Positions 27,282 through 44,389 are shown, counted from the stretch's first letter. The stretch is DNA of 64,000 nucleotides from Streptomyces sp. NBC_01296 (GCF_035984415.1 NZ_CP130720.1:3782001-3846000); one strand, 5' to 3'. Numbers and translations are program-made. The notes: generated by a model not told the origin, from the sequence alone.

Positions 27282-28157
27282 ATGCGTGGAATTCTCTTGG
27301 CCGGTGGCACCGGATCCCGACTCTGGCCGCTGACCCGGGCAGTCTCGAAGCAGCTGCTCCCCGTCTTCGACAAGCCGATGATCTACTACCCGCTCTCCAC
27401 CCTGGTCATGGCCGGAATCAGCGAGATTCTCGTCATCACCACGCCGGAGGACCGTGCCCAGTTCGAGCGACTGCTCGGCGACGGCTCCCAGTTCGGCATC
27501 CGGCTGGAGTACGCGGTCCAGGAGCGCCCCGAGGGCATCGCCCAGGCCTTCGTGCTCGGCGCCGACTTCATCGGCGACGAGTCCGTCGCCCTGATCCTCG
27601 GCGACAACATCTTCCACGGCAGCGGTCTCGGCACGCGCCTGGCGGAGCACACCGACTCCAAGGGCGGCCGGGTCTTCGCGTACCCGGTGGCCGATCCGAC
27701 GGCGTACGGCGTGGTCGAGTTCGACGAGAACGGCCAGGCCATCTCCATCGAGGAGAAGCCGGTCAAGCCCAAGTCCCGCTACGCGGTGCCCGGTCTGTAC
27801 TTCTACGACAACCGCGTCGTCGAGATCGCCCGCACCCTGAAGCCCAGCGCGCGCGGCGAACTGGAGATCACCGCGGTCAACGACGCGTACCTCCAGGCCG
27901 GTGAGCTGAATGTCACCATCCTCGACCGCGGCACCGCCTGGCTGGACACGGGGACCTTCGTCTCCATGGTCCAGGCCTCGGAGTTCGTCCGCGTGATCGA
28001 GGAGCGCCAGGGCTTCAAGATCGGCTGCATCGAGGAGGCGGCCTGGCGGGCCGGCCTGATCGATTCCGCGCAGCTGCGCGAGCTGGCCCAGCCGCTGCTC
28101 AAGAGCGGTTACGGCGAGTACCTGATCGCTCTGCTCGACGAGGAGTCCTCCCGGTGA
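27282..28157 (+). CDS. rfbA: Glucose-1-phosphate thymidylyltransferase
   Basis: Makes dTDP-glucose from dTTP and glucose-1-phosphate, the entry to dTDP-L-rhamnose. The 291-residue product starts [20 protein letters not shown] with the nucleotide-binding G-x-G-T-R-L-type loop, then [20 protein letters not shown] and EKPVKPKS. The ATG at 27282 is preferred over a GTG two codons upstream. Its stop overlaps the rfbC GTG by 4 nt. It runs divergently from rfbB. Confidence 0.96.
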   Translation: MRGILLAGGTGSRLWPLTRAVSKQLLPVFDKPMIYYPLSTLVMAGISEILVITTPEDRAQFERLLGDGSQFGIRLEYAVQERPEGIAQAFVLGADFIGDESVALILGDNIFHGSGLGTRLAEHTDSKGGRVFAYPVADPTAYGVVEFDENGQAISIEEKPVKPKSRYAVPGLYFYDNRVVEIARTLKPSARGELEITAVNDAYLQAGELNVTILDRGTAWLDTGTFVSMVQASEFVRVIEERQGFKIGCIEEAAWRAGLIDSAQLRELAQPLLKSGYGEYLIALLDEESSR

Positions 28158-28756
28158 AGTTCCGTCAGCTCTCGATAGAGGGCGCCTACGAGATCACCCC
28201 GCAGCTGCACGGCGACCCGCGCGGCATGTTCACCGAGTGGTACCGCTTCGACAAGCTGTCCGAGGTCGTCGGCCACCCGCTGAACCTGGCGCAGGCGAAC
28301 CTCTCGGTGTCCTCGCGCGGCGTGGTCCGCGGCATCCACTTCGCCGACGTACCGCGCGGCCAGGCCAAGTACGTCACCTGCGTACGGGGTGCCGTGCTCG
28401 ACGTCATCGTGGACCTGCGGGTCGGCTCCCCGACCTTCGGCCGCTGGGAGGGTGTCCGCCTGGACGACGTGGACCGCCGCGCGGTCTACATCCCGGAGGG
28501 CCTGGGCCACGGGTTCTGCGCGCTGAGCGACGACGCCACGCTTTCGTACCTCTGCTCGGAGACGTACAACCCGACCGGCGAGCACTCGGTTCACCCGCTC
28601 GATGCGGATCTGGGCATCGACTGGCCGGCGGACGTCCCGCTGCTGTCCGCCCGTGACGAGGCCGCGCCGACGCTGGCCGAGGCCATCGAGTCGGGTCTGC
28701 TGCCGGACTACGCCGCCTGCAACGAGTTCACCGATTCCCTGCGCGTGACCGGCTGA
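28154..28756 (+). CDS. rfbC: dTDP-4-dehydrorhamnose 3,5-epimerase
   Basis: Third enzyme of dTDP-L-rhamnose synthesis, a cupin. The 200-residue product has [15 protein letters not shown], the catalytic His in [18 protein letters not shown], and [14 protein letters not shown]. It starts with a GTG overlapping the rfbA stop (GTGA). A 20-bp terminator follows directly, and the gene converges with tuf. Confidence 0.95.
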   Translation: MKFRQLSIEGAYEITPQLHGDPRGMFTEWYRFDKLSEVVGHPLNLAQANLSVSSRGVVRGIHFADVPRGQAKYVTCVRGAVLDVIVDLRVGSPTFGRWEGVRLDDVDRRAVYIPEGLGHGFCALSDDATLSYLCSETYNPTGEHSVHPLDADLGIDWPADVPLLSARDEAAPTLAEAIESGLLPDYAACNEFTDSLRVTG

Positions 28757-28773
28757 CCGCTCCCCCGCAGCAC

Positions 28774-28820
28774 ACGGAAGAGGGCCGCACCCCGCGATCG
28801 GGGGTGCGGCCCTCTTCCGT
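28774..28820. terminator. 20-bp terminator after rfbC
   Basis: A perfect 20-bp inverted repeat: left arm 28774-28793 (ACGGAAGAGGGCCGCACCCC), right arm 28801-28820, loop 28794-28800. It lies between convergent rfbC and tuf and can act in both directions. Confidence 0.85.
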
Positions 28821-28849
28821 ATGCCGTACGTCCTGCCCGCCCGTACGAC

Positions 28850-28895
28850 GAAGGGCCCCTCCCCCGCCGCCGAAGCGGTGGGGAAGGGGCCCTTC
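28850..28895 (-). terminator. Terminator after tuf
   Basis: GAAGGGCCCC (28850-28859) pairs with GGGGCCCTTC (28886-28895), with further near-pairing of the inner CCCCCGCCGC and GCGGTGGGG. It is 48 nt after the tuf stop. With the hairpin at 28774-28820 it forms a double barrier between convergent units. Confidence 0.8.
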
Positions 28896-28943
28896 TGTCA
28901 AACATGGTGCCCGCTCGCGCGAGCTACCAGGTCAGAGCACGAA

Positions 28944-30137
<1,194 letters not shown>

Positions 30138-30210
30138 GGGGTCCTCCTGGAGAGTGGTTCTGTACGCCTTGCTCATCGGCGCCAGGTGATCTTTGCTGGA
30201 AAGCCGGCCC

Positions 30211-30248
30211 CTCCGGGGCAACGGAGGGTTACTCCTGTTGCCCCAGAG
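30211..30248 (-). promoter_or_regulatory. Stem-loop in the fusA-tuf gap (tuf leader)
   Basis: CTCCGGGGCAAC (30211-30222) pairs with GTTGCCCCAGAG (30237-30248), one mismatch, and the loop closes further with GGAG/CTCC. It starts 38 nt after the fusA stop and lies 74 nt upstream of tuf. It could terminate part of the fusA transcript or act as a leader structure for a separate tuf transcript. Confidence 0.55.
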
Positions 30249-30285
30249 GCTCCGGTGACAAGCCTAAAGCGTGTACTCGGAAGAG

Positions 30286-32418
<2,133 letters not shown>

Positions 32419-32457
32419 CTCGGCTCAGTCTTCTCTCGGTCTCGATGTGGGTTGGGA

Positions 32458-32928
32458 CTACCAGCGGTAGTGCGCGAAGGCCTTGTTGGACTCGGCCATC
32501 TTGTGCGTGTCCTCACGCTTCTTGACGGCCGCACCGAGGCCGTTCGAGGCGTCGAGGAGCTCGTTCATGAGGCGCTCGGTCATGGTCTTCTCGCGGCGGG
32601 CGCGGGAGTAACCCACGATCCAGCGCAGCGAGAGGGTCGACGCGCGACCCGGCTTGACCTCGATCGGCACCTGGTAGGTGGCGCCACCGACACGGCGGGA
32701 CTTGACCTCGAGGGACGGCTTGACGTTCTCCAGCGCGCGCTTCAGCGTGATGACCGGGTCAGCGCCGGTCTTCTCGCGGAGGCCTTCCATGGCGCCGTAA
32801 ACGATGCGCTCGGCGGTGGAGCGCTTGCCGTTCAGGAGGATCTTGTTGATGAGCGACGTCACCAGAGGAGATGCGTAGACCGGGTCGATGATGACCGGGC
32901 GCTTCGGGGCGGGGCCCTTACGAGGCAT
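32458..32928 (-). CDS. rpsG: 30S ribosomal protein S7
   Basis: S7 nucleates 30S head assembly and contacts the E site; in E. coli it autoregulates the str operon. The 156-residue product starts [20 protein letters not shown] and includes [20 protein letters not shown], and ends NKAFAHYRW. It is 2 nt after rpsL. Confidence 0.98.
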   Translation of the reverse strand: MPRKGPAPKRPVIIDPVYASPLVTSLINKILLNGKRSTAERIVYGAMEGLREKTGADPVITLKRALENVKPSLEVKSRRVGGATYQVPIEVKPGRASTLSLRWIVGYSRARREKTMTERLMNELLDASNGLGAAVKKREDTHKMAESNKAFAHYRW

Positions 32929-32930
32929 TC

Positions 32931-33302
32931 TTACTTCTCCTTCTTGGCGCCGTAGCGGCTGCGGGCCTGCTTGCGGTTCTTGACAGCCTGCGTGTCAAGC
33001 GCACCGCGGATGATCTTGTAACGAACACCCGGCAGGTCCTTCACACGGCCACCACGCACGAGCACGATCGAGTGCTCCTGCAGGTTGTGTCCCTCACCCG
33101 GAATGTAAGCGGTGACCTCGATGCCGGAGGTCAGACGCACACGCGCGACCTTACGGAGCGCCGAGTTCGGCTTCTTCGGGGTGGTCGTGAACACACGCGT
33201 GCAGACGCCGCGGCGCTGGGGCGAAGCCTCAAGCGCGGGCGTCTTCGTCTTCTCGACCTTGTCCTGCCGGCCCTTACGGACCAGCTGCTGGATCGTAGGC
33301 AC
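32931..33302 (-). CDS. rpsL: 30S ribosomal protein S12
   Basis: S12 controls decoding accuracy and is the streptomycin-resistance locus. The 123-residue product starts (V)[19 protein letters not shown]. Lys43 (TTPKKPNS) and Lys88 (RVKDLPG) are wild type, so this allele should be streptomycin sensitive. The GTG at 33302 has GGAGAAGTA upstream and gives the family length. It is the first gene of the str operon, with a long leader (about 185 nt from a predicted start site near 33487). Confidence 0.98.
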   Translation of the reverse strand: MPTIQQLVRKGRQDKVEKTKTPALEASPQRRGVCTRVFTTTPKKPNSALRKVARVRLTSGIEVTAYIPGEGHNLQEHSIVLVRGGRVKDLPGVRYKIIRGALDTQAVKNRKQARSRYGAKKEK

Positions 33303-33352
33303 TACTTCTCCGGTTTCTGTGTGCCGTGTAGTGAAGCTAACCTGGAACTTTG

Positions 33353-33377
33353 CCGACCCACGCGGTCGGGTGTGTCG
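33353..33377 (-). promoter_or_regulatory. Leader element shared with rpsJ (copy 2)
   Basis: Minus strand: CGACACAC, then CCGACCGCGTGGGTCGG, 24 of 25 bases identical to the block in the rpsJ leader at 16797-16821. It lies 50 nt upstream of the rpsL start and about 110 nt downstream of the predicted start of transcription, so it is in the RNA leader, not in the promoter. Confidence 0.65.
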
Positions 33378-33493
33378 GATCCGGCGGGGCTCCGCGCAAG
33401 CACGGAAACGCATGGATCGCGGTGGCTGATCCGGCTCTCATGCGGTTGATGGACACGCACAGGAGCCCAGGCACACCCCAGGCACAAGGTCTG

Positions 33494-33522
33494 AGCGTAC
33501 CTACCGCATCCCATCCGGTCAA
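33494..33522 (-). promoter_or_regulatory. Promoter of the str operon
   Basis: On the minus strand TTGACC (33517-33522) is followed after 17 nt by TACGCT (33494-33499), a near-consensus sigma-HrdB promoter. Predicted start of transcription is near 33487, giving a leader of about 185 nt. Confidence 0.6.
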
Positions 33523-33744
33523 AACAAAGGCCCGCGCGGGACGGCCTGGACATCGCCGCCGGTCATGTGCCACTTGGGCGAGGCCCTCGTGTGGCCGCTC
33601 CGACTCGCGCAAGTGGTAAAGGCGTGCTAAGCGGTGCCGGACGGAGCGACCTTCCCCGCGAACTAAACTGCCTCGGCATTCAGCGATGCAGCGAATTCAG
33701 CGATTCACCCCAAACGGCACGACCAACCACCAGGGAGCGGGACA

Positions 33745-36207
33745 TTGCGGACGGTCACCACGGAGCCGAGGGCCGCCGACAGCCCGGTCCACCCGTCGCC
33801 CCGCCGCCGGTCACCGCGAGCCGCCCGCCTGTACGGGCCCCTGCTGGCGTTCCTCGTCACCTCGGCCGCGTTCTGCGCGGCCTGGGTGGCCCGCGGCACC
33901 TTCCCCTTCGGCAACACCGGCCGGGCCCTCAACGACCAGGCCAACCAGTACGTGCCCTTCCACCGGACCCTGTGGGACCTGGTCCACGGGCAGGCCGCCG
34001 GCGACGTGCTCTTCACCTGGCGCGGCGGCTTCGGGCAGCAGTTCCTGTCCGACTACTACACGTACCTCGGCAACCCGTTCTCCTGGCTGGCCGTCCTGGT
34101 GCCGCGCGCCCACGTCGACCTCGCCGTCTTCGCGGTCACCCCGGTCACGATGGGCGCCGCCGCCGCCGTCATGACGGTCTACCTCGGCAAGCTGCACCCC
34201 GGCCCGTGGTGGCAGCGCGGGGTCCTCGGCGCCTGCTACGGCCTGTGCGGTTGGGCGCTCAGCGACGCCTCGTACATCCCCATGTGGCTGTGGGGCCTGG
34301 TCGCCCTGCCCCTCCTCGGCATCGCCGTCGAGTGGTGCCTGGAGGAGCGCCGCTGGCCGGGGGTGGCGCTGTTCGTCGCGCTCGCCTGGTTCGGCAACTT
34401 CTACACCGCGATGATGGCGACGATGGCCGCCTGCGTCCTGCTCGGCATCCGCCTGATCACCCGGGACATGACCGGCCGCCGGCGGCTGCGCGTCCTGTGG
34501 CGGGCCTCGAGCGCCGCCGCGACCGGCATCCTGCTCACCCTCCCGCTGCTGCTGCCGTCGTTCCTGTCCAGCGGCTCCGCGCAGCCCACCCAGGCCGGGG
34601 CCTTCGAGCCGGTGCGGATCGAGGTCTTCCTCGCCGGGATGCTCCCGGCCACCCACCTGTGGGGCGGCCGGCCGCGGCTGTACGTGGCCTCGCTGGGCCT
34701 GATCCTCGCCGGATCGTTCCTCTTCAACGCCGCCATCGCGAAGAAGACCCGCCTGGTGTGGGCCGCGGCGACGCTGCTCGTCGTCGCCTCGTTCCAGTTC
34801 CCGCCGACGCAGTACGTGTGGCACGGGCTGGCGGTCCCGAACGGCAATCCGTACCGCGAGACCTTCGTCTTCAGCGGCATGGTCGTGATCCTGGCCTGGC
34901 TGGCCCTGGCCCACCGCCCGCGCCCCCTCCACCTGGCGCTGACGGCCGCCCTGCTGGTCGCGGCCACCTTCGTGCTGCGCCGCACCGACGACTTCGGCGG
35001 CTGGACCTGGCACGCGGTGCTGGTCGGCGGGGGCGTCTCGCTGCTGGCCCTGATCCTGCTCTCCCTGGGGGCGAAGCACCGGGTACTGATCCCCGTGGCC
35101 GCCGTCCTGATGGTCGGCGTGGTCTTCGCGGAGTCCACGGTGGCGGCAGCGGGCGCGGACTCCCGCCGGGCCCGCGAGCGCTGGGCGAAGCCTGTCGCCA
35201 CGTCGAACCGCTCGATCAACGCCCACTTCGACGCCGTCCGGCAGGTGGACGGCTGGCCCGCGTACCGGACGGATTCGGGCGCGCCGCAGACCTCGTACAA
35301 CGACGCCCTCGCCCTGCGGGCGGAGGGCCCGCAGTACTACAGCAGCTACCTGCCGCAGGCCACGTACCAGGCCCTGGAGCCCCTCGGATACGGCTTCAAG
35401 AACGACGGCCGGACCTTCTTCGGCGCCGACAACCCGGTGCTCGACGCGATCTTCGCGATCGGGGCCCGGGTCCACCCCGGCGCGGCGCAGGGCACCTGGA
35501 CGTCCACCCGCTTCCCCGCCCCTCCCCTGGTCACGGTCCGCAGCGCCGCCCACACCTCCCCGAACCCGGCCGACAGCGTCTACGCCCGCCAGGAGAACGT
35601 CCTGGGCACCACCCTGTACGAGGTCCCGCAGGTCACCCGGGGCGGCAGCGCCACGGAACAGACGTACGCCGCCCGGTGCACCCCCGGCTCCGAGGCGTAC
35701 TGGTTCTCCCCGGAGCTCTACGGCACGCTCGCCTTCGCCGGCACGTCCCGCCCCCTGGAGGACCGGATGACCGGGGTGGTCAAGCTGGGCAAGGTCCCGG
35801 CCGACGGCATGGTCGCGGTGGCGGTGAACACCCGCACGCAGGACGCGACGGCGGGCGAGCACCCCGTCGGCTGCCTGAACCGCGCCGCCCTGGACACGGC
35901 GATCACCTCTCTGAAGTCCACCGGTGCCACGAAGGTCACGGCGGGCGGCCACACCATCGAGGCCACCCTCCCGAAGGGCGCCGCGGGCACGGCGGTCTTC
36001 GCGATGACCGACGTCCCGGGCTGGCAGTGCACGGCCCCGGTGAAGAGCTTCCACGGCCTGGTGTCCATGGACATCCCCGCGGGCACGGACAAGGTCTCCT
36101 GCACCTTCACCCCGAAGGGCCTCACCCCGGGCCTGGCAGCCGCCGCCCTGGCCCTCCTGGCCCTCGCGTCGACGACGGTGACGGCCCTCCGCCGCCGCCG
36201 CGCCTGA
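33745..36207 (+). CDS. YfhO-like polytopic membrane protein (probable GT-C)
   Basis: The 820-residue protein has a TTG start at 33745 with GGGAGCGG upstream. It has about a dozen helices between residues 30 and 460, a long extracytoplasmic region (about 470-790) and a final helix before the basic end (LASTTVTALRRRRA). The N-terminal loop with DQANQYVPFHRTLWDLVHGQ and YYTYLGNPFSWLAVL matches the YfhO family, putative lipid-linked-sugar glycosyltransferases. In other bacteria such proteins modify teichoic or lipoteichoic acids; the role here is unknown. It runs divergently from rpsL and converges with rpoC. Confidence 0.8.
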   Translation: MRTVTTEPRAADSPVHPSPRRRSPRAARLYGPLLAFLVTSAAFCAAWVARGTFPFGNTGRALNDQANQYVPFHRTLWDLVHGQAAGDVLFTWRGGFGQQFLSDYYTYLGNPFSWLAVLVPRAHVDLAVFAVTPVTMGAAAAVMTVYLGKLHPGPWWQRGVLGACYGLCGWALSDASYIPMWLWGLVALPLLGIAVEWCLEERRWPGVALFVALAWFGNFYTAMMATMAACVLLGIRLITRDMTGRRRLRVLWRASSAAATGILLTLPLLLPSFLSSGSAQPTQAGAFEPVRIEVFLAGMLPATHLWGGRPRLYVASLGLILAGSFLFNAAIAKKTRLVWAAATLLVVASFQFPPTQYVWHGLAVPNGNPYRETFVFSGMVVILAWLALAHRPRPLHLALTAALLVAATFVLRRTDDFGGWTWHAVLVGGGVSLLALILLSLGAKHRVLIPVAAVLMVGVVFAESTVAAAGADSRRARERWAKPVATSNRSINAHFDAVRQVDGWPAYRTDSGAPQTSYNDALALRAEGPQYYSSYLPQATYQALEPLGYGFKNDGRTFFGADNPVLDAIFAIGARVHPGAAQGTWTSTRFPAPPLVTVRSAAHTSPNPADSVYARQENVLGTTLYEVPQVTRGGSATEQTYAARCTPGSEAYWFSPELYGTLAFAGTSRPLEDRMTGVVKLGKVPADGMVAVAVNTRTQDATAGEHPVGCLNRAALDTAITSLKSTGATKVTAGGHTIEATLPKGAAGTAVFAMTDVPGWQCTAPVKSFHGLVSMDIPAGTDKVSCTFTPKGLTPGLAAAALALLALASTTVTALRRRRA

Positions 36208-36217
36208 CGGCATCCCA

Positions 36218-36241
36218 GGGCCCGGGGGAACCCCCGGGCCC
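36218..36241 (+). terminator. Terminator after the YfhO-like gene
   Basis: Perfect 11-bp stem GGGCCCGGGGG (36218-36228) with CCCCCGGGCCC (36231-36241) and only AA between, 10 nt after the stop. Some inner pairs must open to form a loop. Confidence 0.7.
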
Positions 36242-36284
36242 CGGGACGGGAAGCCGGACACGACCCGGACACGAACCCGGACAC

Positions 36285-36330
36285 GAAGAAGCCCCCCGCC
36301 GCTCCTCTCGGAGCAGCGGGGGGCTTCTTC
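36285..36330 (-). terminator. Terminator after rpoC
   Basis: A 21-bp stem with one mismatch: left arm 36285-36305 (GAAGAAGCCCCCCGCCGCTCC), loop TCTC, right arm 36310-36330. It begins 11 nt after the rpoC stop. Confidence 0.85.
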
Positions 36331-36340
36331 TTACGAGCTG

Positions 36341-40240
<3,900 letters not shown>

Positions 40241-40299
40241 TGTGCGTCAATCCCTCTTTCGGGGTCGAGTCTCAATCATGGTCTGAACGGTCCCGGGGA

Positions 40300-40331
40300 T
40301 GACGGGGGGCTCTTGAGCGAGCCCCCCGTCA
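40300..40331 (-). promoter_or_regulatory. Stem-loop between rpoB and rpoC
   Basis: Perfect 12-bp stem GACGGGGGGCTC (40301-40312) with GAGCCCCCCGTC (40319-40330), extended by one pair, 6-nt loop. It lies 7 nt after the rpoB stop. A strong hairpin inside an operon whose products are needed in equal amounts suggests processing or 3'-end protection more than full termination. Confidence 0.55.
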
Positions 40332-40337
40332 GGCCCG

Positions 40338-43300
40338 TCAGACCTCTTCGACGCTGCTCGGCTCGCGCCGGGACAGGTCGATACCGAGCTCCTCCGCCGC
40401 GCGGAAGACGTCCTCGTCGGTGTCGCGCATCTCGATGGACATGCCGTCCGAGGACAGCACCTCCACGTTGAGGCAGAGCGACTGCATTTCCTTGATGAGC
40501 ACCTTGAAGGACTCGGGAATGCCCGGCTCGGGGATGTTCTCGCCCTTGACGATGGCCTCGTAGACCTTCACGCGGCCGGTGACGTCGTCGGACTTGATGG
40601 TCAGCAGCTCCTGGAGGGCGTAAGCGGCGCCATAAGCCTCGAGCGCCCACACCTCCATCTCACCGAAGCGCTGGCCACCGAACTGCGCCTTACCACCCAG
40701 CGGCTGCTGCGTGATCATCGAGTACGGACCGGTCGACCGGGCGTGGAGCTTGTCGTCGACCAGGTGGTGGAGCTTGAGGATGTACATGTACCCGATCGAG
40801 ATCGGGTCCGGGAACGGCTCGCCGGAGCGGCCGTCGAACAGGTGCGCCTTGCCGGTCGGCAGGACCAGGCGGTCCCCGTCGCGGTTCGGGATGGTGTGCT
40901 CGAAGAGACCGGAGATCTCGTCCTCGCGGGCACCGTCGAACACCGGGGTGGCGACGTTGGTACCGGGCTCGACGCGGTCGGCACCGATGACCTTCAGACG
41001 CTCGGCCCAGTCCTCCGCGAGGCCGGAGACGTCCCAGCCGCGGCTGGCGAGCCAGCCGAGGTGGATCTCCAGGACCTGTCCCGGGTTCATTCGGGACGGG
41101 ACACCCAGCGGGTTCAGGATGATGTCGACCGGCGTGCCGTCCTCAAGGAAGGGCATGTCCTCGATCGGAAGGATCTTGGAGATGACACCCTTGTTGCCGT
41201 GGCGGCCGGCGAGCTTGTCACCGTCGGTGATCTTGCGCTTCTGGGCGACGTAGACGCGGACCAGCTGGTTCACGCCCGGAGGAAGCTCGTCGCCCTCCTC
41301 GCGGTCGAAGACGCGGACACCGATGACCTTGCCGATCTCACCGTGAGGCACCTTGAGCGAGGTGTCACGCACCTCGCGGGCCTTCTCACCGAAGATCGCG
41401 CGGAGCAGGCGCTCCTCCGGGGTCAGCTCGGTCTCACCCTTGGGCGTGACCTTGCCGACCAGGATGTCGCCGGCGACGACGTCCGCACCGATGCGGATGA
41501 TGCCGCGCTCGTCGAGGTCGGCGAGGACCTCTTCGGAGACGTTCGGGATGTCCCGGGTGATCTCCTCGGGGCCCAGCTTGGTGTCACGGGCGTCGACCTC
41601 GTGCTCCTCGATGTGGATCGAGGAGAGGACGTCGTCCTGCACGAGGCGCTGCGACAGGATGATCGCGTCCTCGTAGTTGTGACCTTCCCAGGGCATGAAC
41701 GCGACGAGCAGGTTCTTGCCGAGGGCCATTTCGCCCTCTTCGGTCGCAGGACCGTCGGCGAGGACCTGAGCCTCGATGATGCGGTCACCCTCGTTGACGA
41801 TGACCTTCTGGTTGACCGAGGTGCCCTGGTTCGAGCGGGAGAACTTGGCGACGCGGTACGTGGTGTACGTGCCGTCGTCGTTGGCGACGGTGATGTAGTC
41901 GGCCGAGACCTCCTGGACGACACCGTCCTTCTCCGCCTTGATCGAGTCACCGGCGTCGACCGCACAGCGGTACTCCATGCCGGTGCCGACGAGCGGCGCC
42001 TCCGCCTTGATGAGCGGAACGGCCTGGCGCATCATGTTCGCGCCCATGAGGGCACGGTTGGCGTCGTCGTGCTCGAGGAAGGGGATCATCGCGGTCGCGA
42101 CGGACACCATCTGGCGCGGCGAGACGTCCATGTAGTCGACGTCGCCGCCGGCGATGTAGTCGATCTCGCCACCACGACGGCGGACCAGGACGCGGTTCTC
42201 GGTGAAGCGCATCTCATCGTTCAGGGCGGCGTTCGCCTGGGCGATGACGAAGCGGTCTTCCTCGTCGGCCGTGAGGTAGTCGACCTCGTCGGTGACGACA
42301 CCCTCGACGACCTTGCGGTACGGGGTCTCGATGAAACCGAACGGGTTGATCCGGCCGTAGGAGGCCAGCGAGCCGATCAGACCGATGTTCGGGCCTTCAG
42401 GCGTCTCGATCGGGCACATGCGGCCGTAGTGCGACGGGTGAACGTCACGGACCTCGAAGCCGGCCCGCTCACGGGACAGACCACCCGGGCCGAGGGCGTT
42501 GAGACGACGCTTGTGCGTCAGACCCGACAGCGGGTTGTTCTGGTCCATGAACTGCGACAGCTGGCTGGTGCCGAAGAACTCCTTGATGGAGGCGACGACC
42601 GGCCGGATGTTGATCAGGGTCTGCGGCGTGATCGCCTCGACGTCCTGAGTCGTCATGCGCTCGCGCACGACGCGCTCCATACGAGCCAGACCCGTGCGGA
42701 CCTGGTTCTGGATGAGCTCGCCGACGTTGCGGATACGACGGTTGCCGAAGTGGTCGATGTCGTCGGTCTCGACGACGATCTCCCGGCCCGACTCGCCGAC
42801 CGTCTCGGTCTCGCCCGCGTGCAGCTTGACCAGGTACTTGATGGTCGCGATGACGTCGTCGGTGGTCAGCACACCGGCGTCGAGCGGCTCATCGGCGCCG
42901 AGCTTCTTGTTCACCTTGTAGCGGCCGACCTTCGCGAGGTCGTAGCGCTTCGGGTTGAAGTAGAGGTTCTCGAGCAGCGTCTGAGCGGCCTCGCGGGTCG
43001 GCGGCTCGCCCGGGCGCAGCTTGCGGTAGATGTCGAGCAGCGCGTCGTCCTGGCCCTGGGTGTGGTCCTTCTCCAGGGTGGCGCGCATGGACTCGTACTC
43101 GCCGAACTCCTCGAGGATCTGCTCGGTGGTCCAGCCGAGAGCCTTCAGGAGGACGGTGACGGACTGCTTGCGCTTGCGGTCGATGCGGACACCGACCATG
43201 TCGCGCTTGTCGATCTCCATCTCCAGCCAGGCACCCCGGGACGGGATGATCTTGGCGGCGAAGATGTCCTTGTCGGACGTCTTGTCGATGGAGGAGTCGA

Positions 43301-43820
43301 AGTAGACACCGGGGGAGCGGACAAGCTGCGACACGACGACACGCTCGGTGCCGTTGATGACGAAGGTGCCCTTGTTGGTCATGAGCGGGAAGTCGCCCAT
43401 GAAGACCGTCTGAGACTTGATCTCTCCGGTCTCGTTGTTCGTGAACTCGGCCGTGACAAACAGCGGCGCCGCGTACGTGAAGTCGCGGTCCTTGCACTCG
43501 TCGACGGAGTTCTTCGCCGGCTCGAACCGGTGGTCGCGGAACGTCAGCGACATGGAACCGGAGAAGTCCTCGATCGGCGAGATCTCCTCGAAGATCTCTT
43601 CCAGACCGGACTTGGTGGGAACGTCCTGTCCACTCTCGAGCGCCGACTCGACGCGAGACTTCCAGGCGGCATTGCCGAGCAGCCAGTCAAAGCTCTCGGT
43701 CTGCAGCGCCAGGAGGTTCGGAACCTCGAGGGGCTCCTTGATCTTTGCAAAGGAGATGCGCAGCGGGGCGGTGCTGGCACCGGTGTTCGTATTGGTCGAG
43801 GCGTTGCGCGAGGCGGCCAA
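40338..43820 (-). CDS. rpoB: DNA-directed RNA polymerase beta subunit
   Basis: The rifampicin-target subunit. The 1160-residue product begins, from a TTG at 43820, (L)[20 protein letters not shown]; homologues begin with AASRNAST, and GGAAGG lies about 8 nt upstream. The rifampicin cluster [20 protein letters not shown] followed by [10 protein letters not shown] is wild type. Catalytic and bridge segments ([31 protein letters not shown]) are present. The open frame runs 36 codons further upstream, into the leader. Confidence 0.98.
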   Translation of the reverse strand: MAASRNASTNTNTGASTAPLRISFAKIKEPLEVPNLLALQTESFDWLLGNAAWKSRVESALESGQDVPTKSGLEEIFEEISPIEDFSGSMSLTFRDHRFEPAKNSVDECKDRDFTYAAPLFVTAEFTNNETGEIKSQTVFMGDFPLMTNKGTFVINGTERVVVSQLVRSPGVYFDSSIDKTSDKDIFAAKIIPSRGAWLEMEIDKRDMVGVRIDRKRKQSVTVLLKALGWTTEQILEEFGEYESMRATLEKDHTQGQDDALLDIYRKLRPGEPPTREAAQTLLENLYFNPKRYDLAKVGRYKVNKKLGADEPLDAGVLTTDDVIATIKYLVKLHAGETETVGESGREIVVETDDIDHFGNRRIRNVGELIQNQVRTGLARMERVVRERMTTQDVEAITPQTLINIRPVVASIKEFFGTSQLSQFMDQNNPLSGLTHKRRLNALGPGGLSRERAGFEVRDVHPSHYGRMCPIETPEGPNIGLIGSLASYGRINPFGFIETPYRKVVEGVVTDEVDYLTADEEDRFVIAQANAALNDEMRFTENRVLVRRRGGEIDYIAGGDVDYMDVSPRQMVSVATAMIPFLEHDDANRALMGANMMRQAVPLIKAEAPLVGTGMEYRCAVDAGDSIKAEKDGVVQEVSADYITVANDDGTYTTYRVAKFSRSNQGTSVNQKVIVNEGDRIIEAQVLADGPATEEGEMALGKNLLVAFMPWEGHNYEDAIILSQRLVQDDVLSSIHIEEHEVDARDTKLGPEEITRDIPNVSEEVLADLDERGIIRIGADVVAGDILVGKVTPKGETELTPEERLLRAIFGEKAREVRDTSLKVPHGEIGKVIGVRVFDREEGDELPPGVNQLVRVYVAQKRKITDGDKLAGRHGNKGVISKILPIEDMPFLEDGTPVDIILNPLGVPSRMNPGQVLEIHLGWLASRGWDVSGLAEDWAERLKVIGADRVEPGTNVATPVFDGAREDEISGLFEHTIPNRDGDRLVLPTGKAHLFDGRSGEPFPDPISIGYMYILKLHHLVDDKLHARSTGPYSMITQQPLGGKAQFGGQRFGEMEVWALEAYGAAYALQELLTIKSDDVTGRVKVYEAIVKGENIPEPGIPESFKVLIKEMQSLCLNVEVLSSDGMSIEMRDTDEDVFRAAEELGIDLSRREPSSVEEV

Positions 43821-43889
43821 GAGGGGGTCCTTCCGAGGGCTCGGACTCACTACGCGCGTACCGGTCCCAGCTGACACAGAAGACAACCC

Positions 43890-43920
43890 CCCTGATCCGG
43901 CCGATAAGGCCTGGTCAGGG
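43890..43920 (-). promoter_or_regulatory. Stem-loop in the rpoB leader
   Basis: CCCTGATCCGGCC (43890-43902) and GGCCTGGTCAGGG (43908-43920) form 12 of 13 possible pairs (one wobble, one mismatch) around a 5-nt loop, about 70 nt upstream of the rpoB start. It may be an attenuator or a processing site between rplJL and rpoBC. Confidence 0.5.
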
Positions 43921-44163
43921 CGTATCAATCAAGTGTGCTCGAGCGTGGGCATGCCCCTGGCGACGGGCAGGGGGCAGCTAACAGGCAGCGCAAAGGGTCA
44001 GTGTAGCCACTTGGCTCACTGATGTCCAGACCAGGTTTCCGGAAACCGGCAACAGGCCTTCCCCATGTCGTCTAAACCAACCCTGCAACCCTGCGTCCAA
44101 CATTGCGGCTCGCGCCTACAGAGCGCGTATCAGTACTGCCCTCTTCGTAGCCGATCCATGCCT

Positions 44164-44200
44164 CGGATCTCGGATCCGTGTCCCGGATCCCGGATCGGGC
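44164..44200. repeat. Clustered CGGATC copies upstream of rpoB
   Basis: Four copies of CGGATC follow each other in about 37 nt (CGGATCT CGGATCC, then CCGGATCC CGGATCG), and a partial reverse copy CCGATCC follows near 44210. It may be a protein-binding cluster or simple-sequence drift. Confidence 0.4.
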
Positions 44201-44357
44201 GGACCGATCCCGCAACGGGTCTGAGAATTGCGCGCCGCGTGCCGTTCGTCAAGGCCCCCTGCTCCGTGCGGATCATCTCCGGACCCGGCCGCGGGGCAAC
44301 GATGATCACCCTACTCCCCAACGAGACCAGGGCAAGTCAGGCACCGCGGGTACGCCA

Positions 44358-44389
44358 AAGGGCGACCACCCTTACGGGTGATCGCCCTT
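44358..44389 (-). terminator. Terminator after rplL
   Basis: AAGGGCGACCACCC (44358-44371) pairs with GGGTGATCGCCCTT (44376-44389) with one mismatch and a 4-nt loop, 29 nt after the rplL stop. It may be partial, letting some polymerase continue to rpoBC. Confidence 0.7.

Larger units (their letters stand above)
33303..33744. other. Divergent gap between rpsL and the YfhO-like gene
   Basis: These 442 nt hold the rpsL promoter (33494-33522) and its long leader, with the shared element (33353-33377). On the plus side a GGGAGCGG ribosome site lies just before the TTG at 33745. No coding sequence was recognised. A plus-strand promoter for the YfhO-like gene is expected in 33530-33730 but I cannot name one. 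Confidence 0.6.

Noticed and set aside
17234-28756. Genomic island with integrase at the cassette
   Set aside because: No integrase, transposase, tRNA-type attachment site or direct flanking repeats were seen, and base composition looks like the surroundings; ordinary gene-content variation is enough.
33040-33180. Streptomycin-resistance change in rpsL
   Set aside because: Lys43 and Lys88 are both wild type.
42475-42600. Rifampicin-resistance change in rpoB
   Set aside because: The segment [20 protein letters not shown] and [10 protein letters not shown] has wild-type residues at the known resistance positions.
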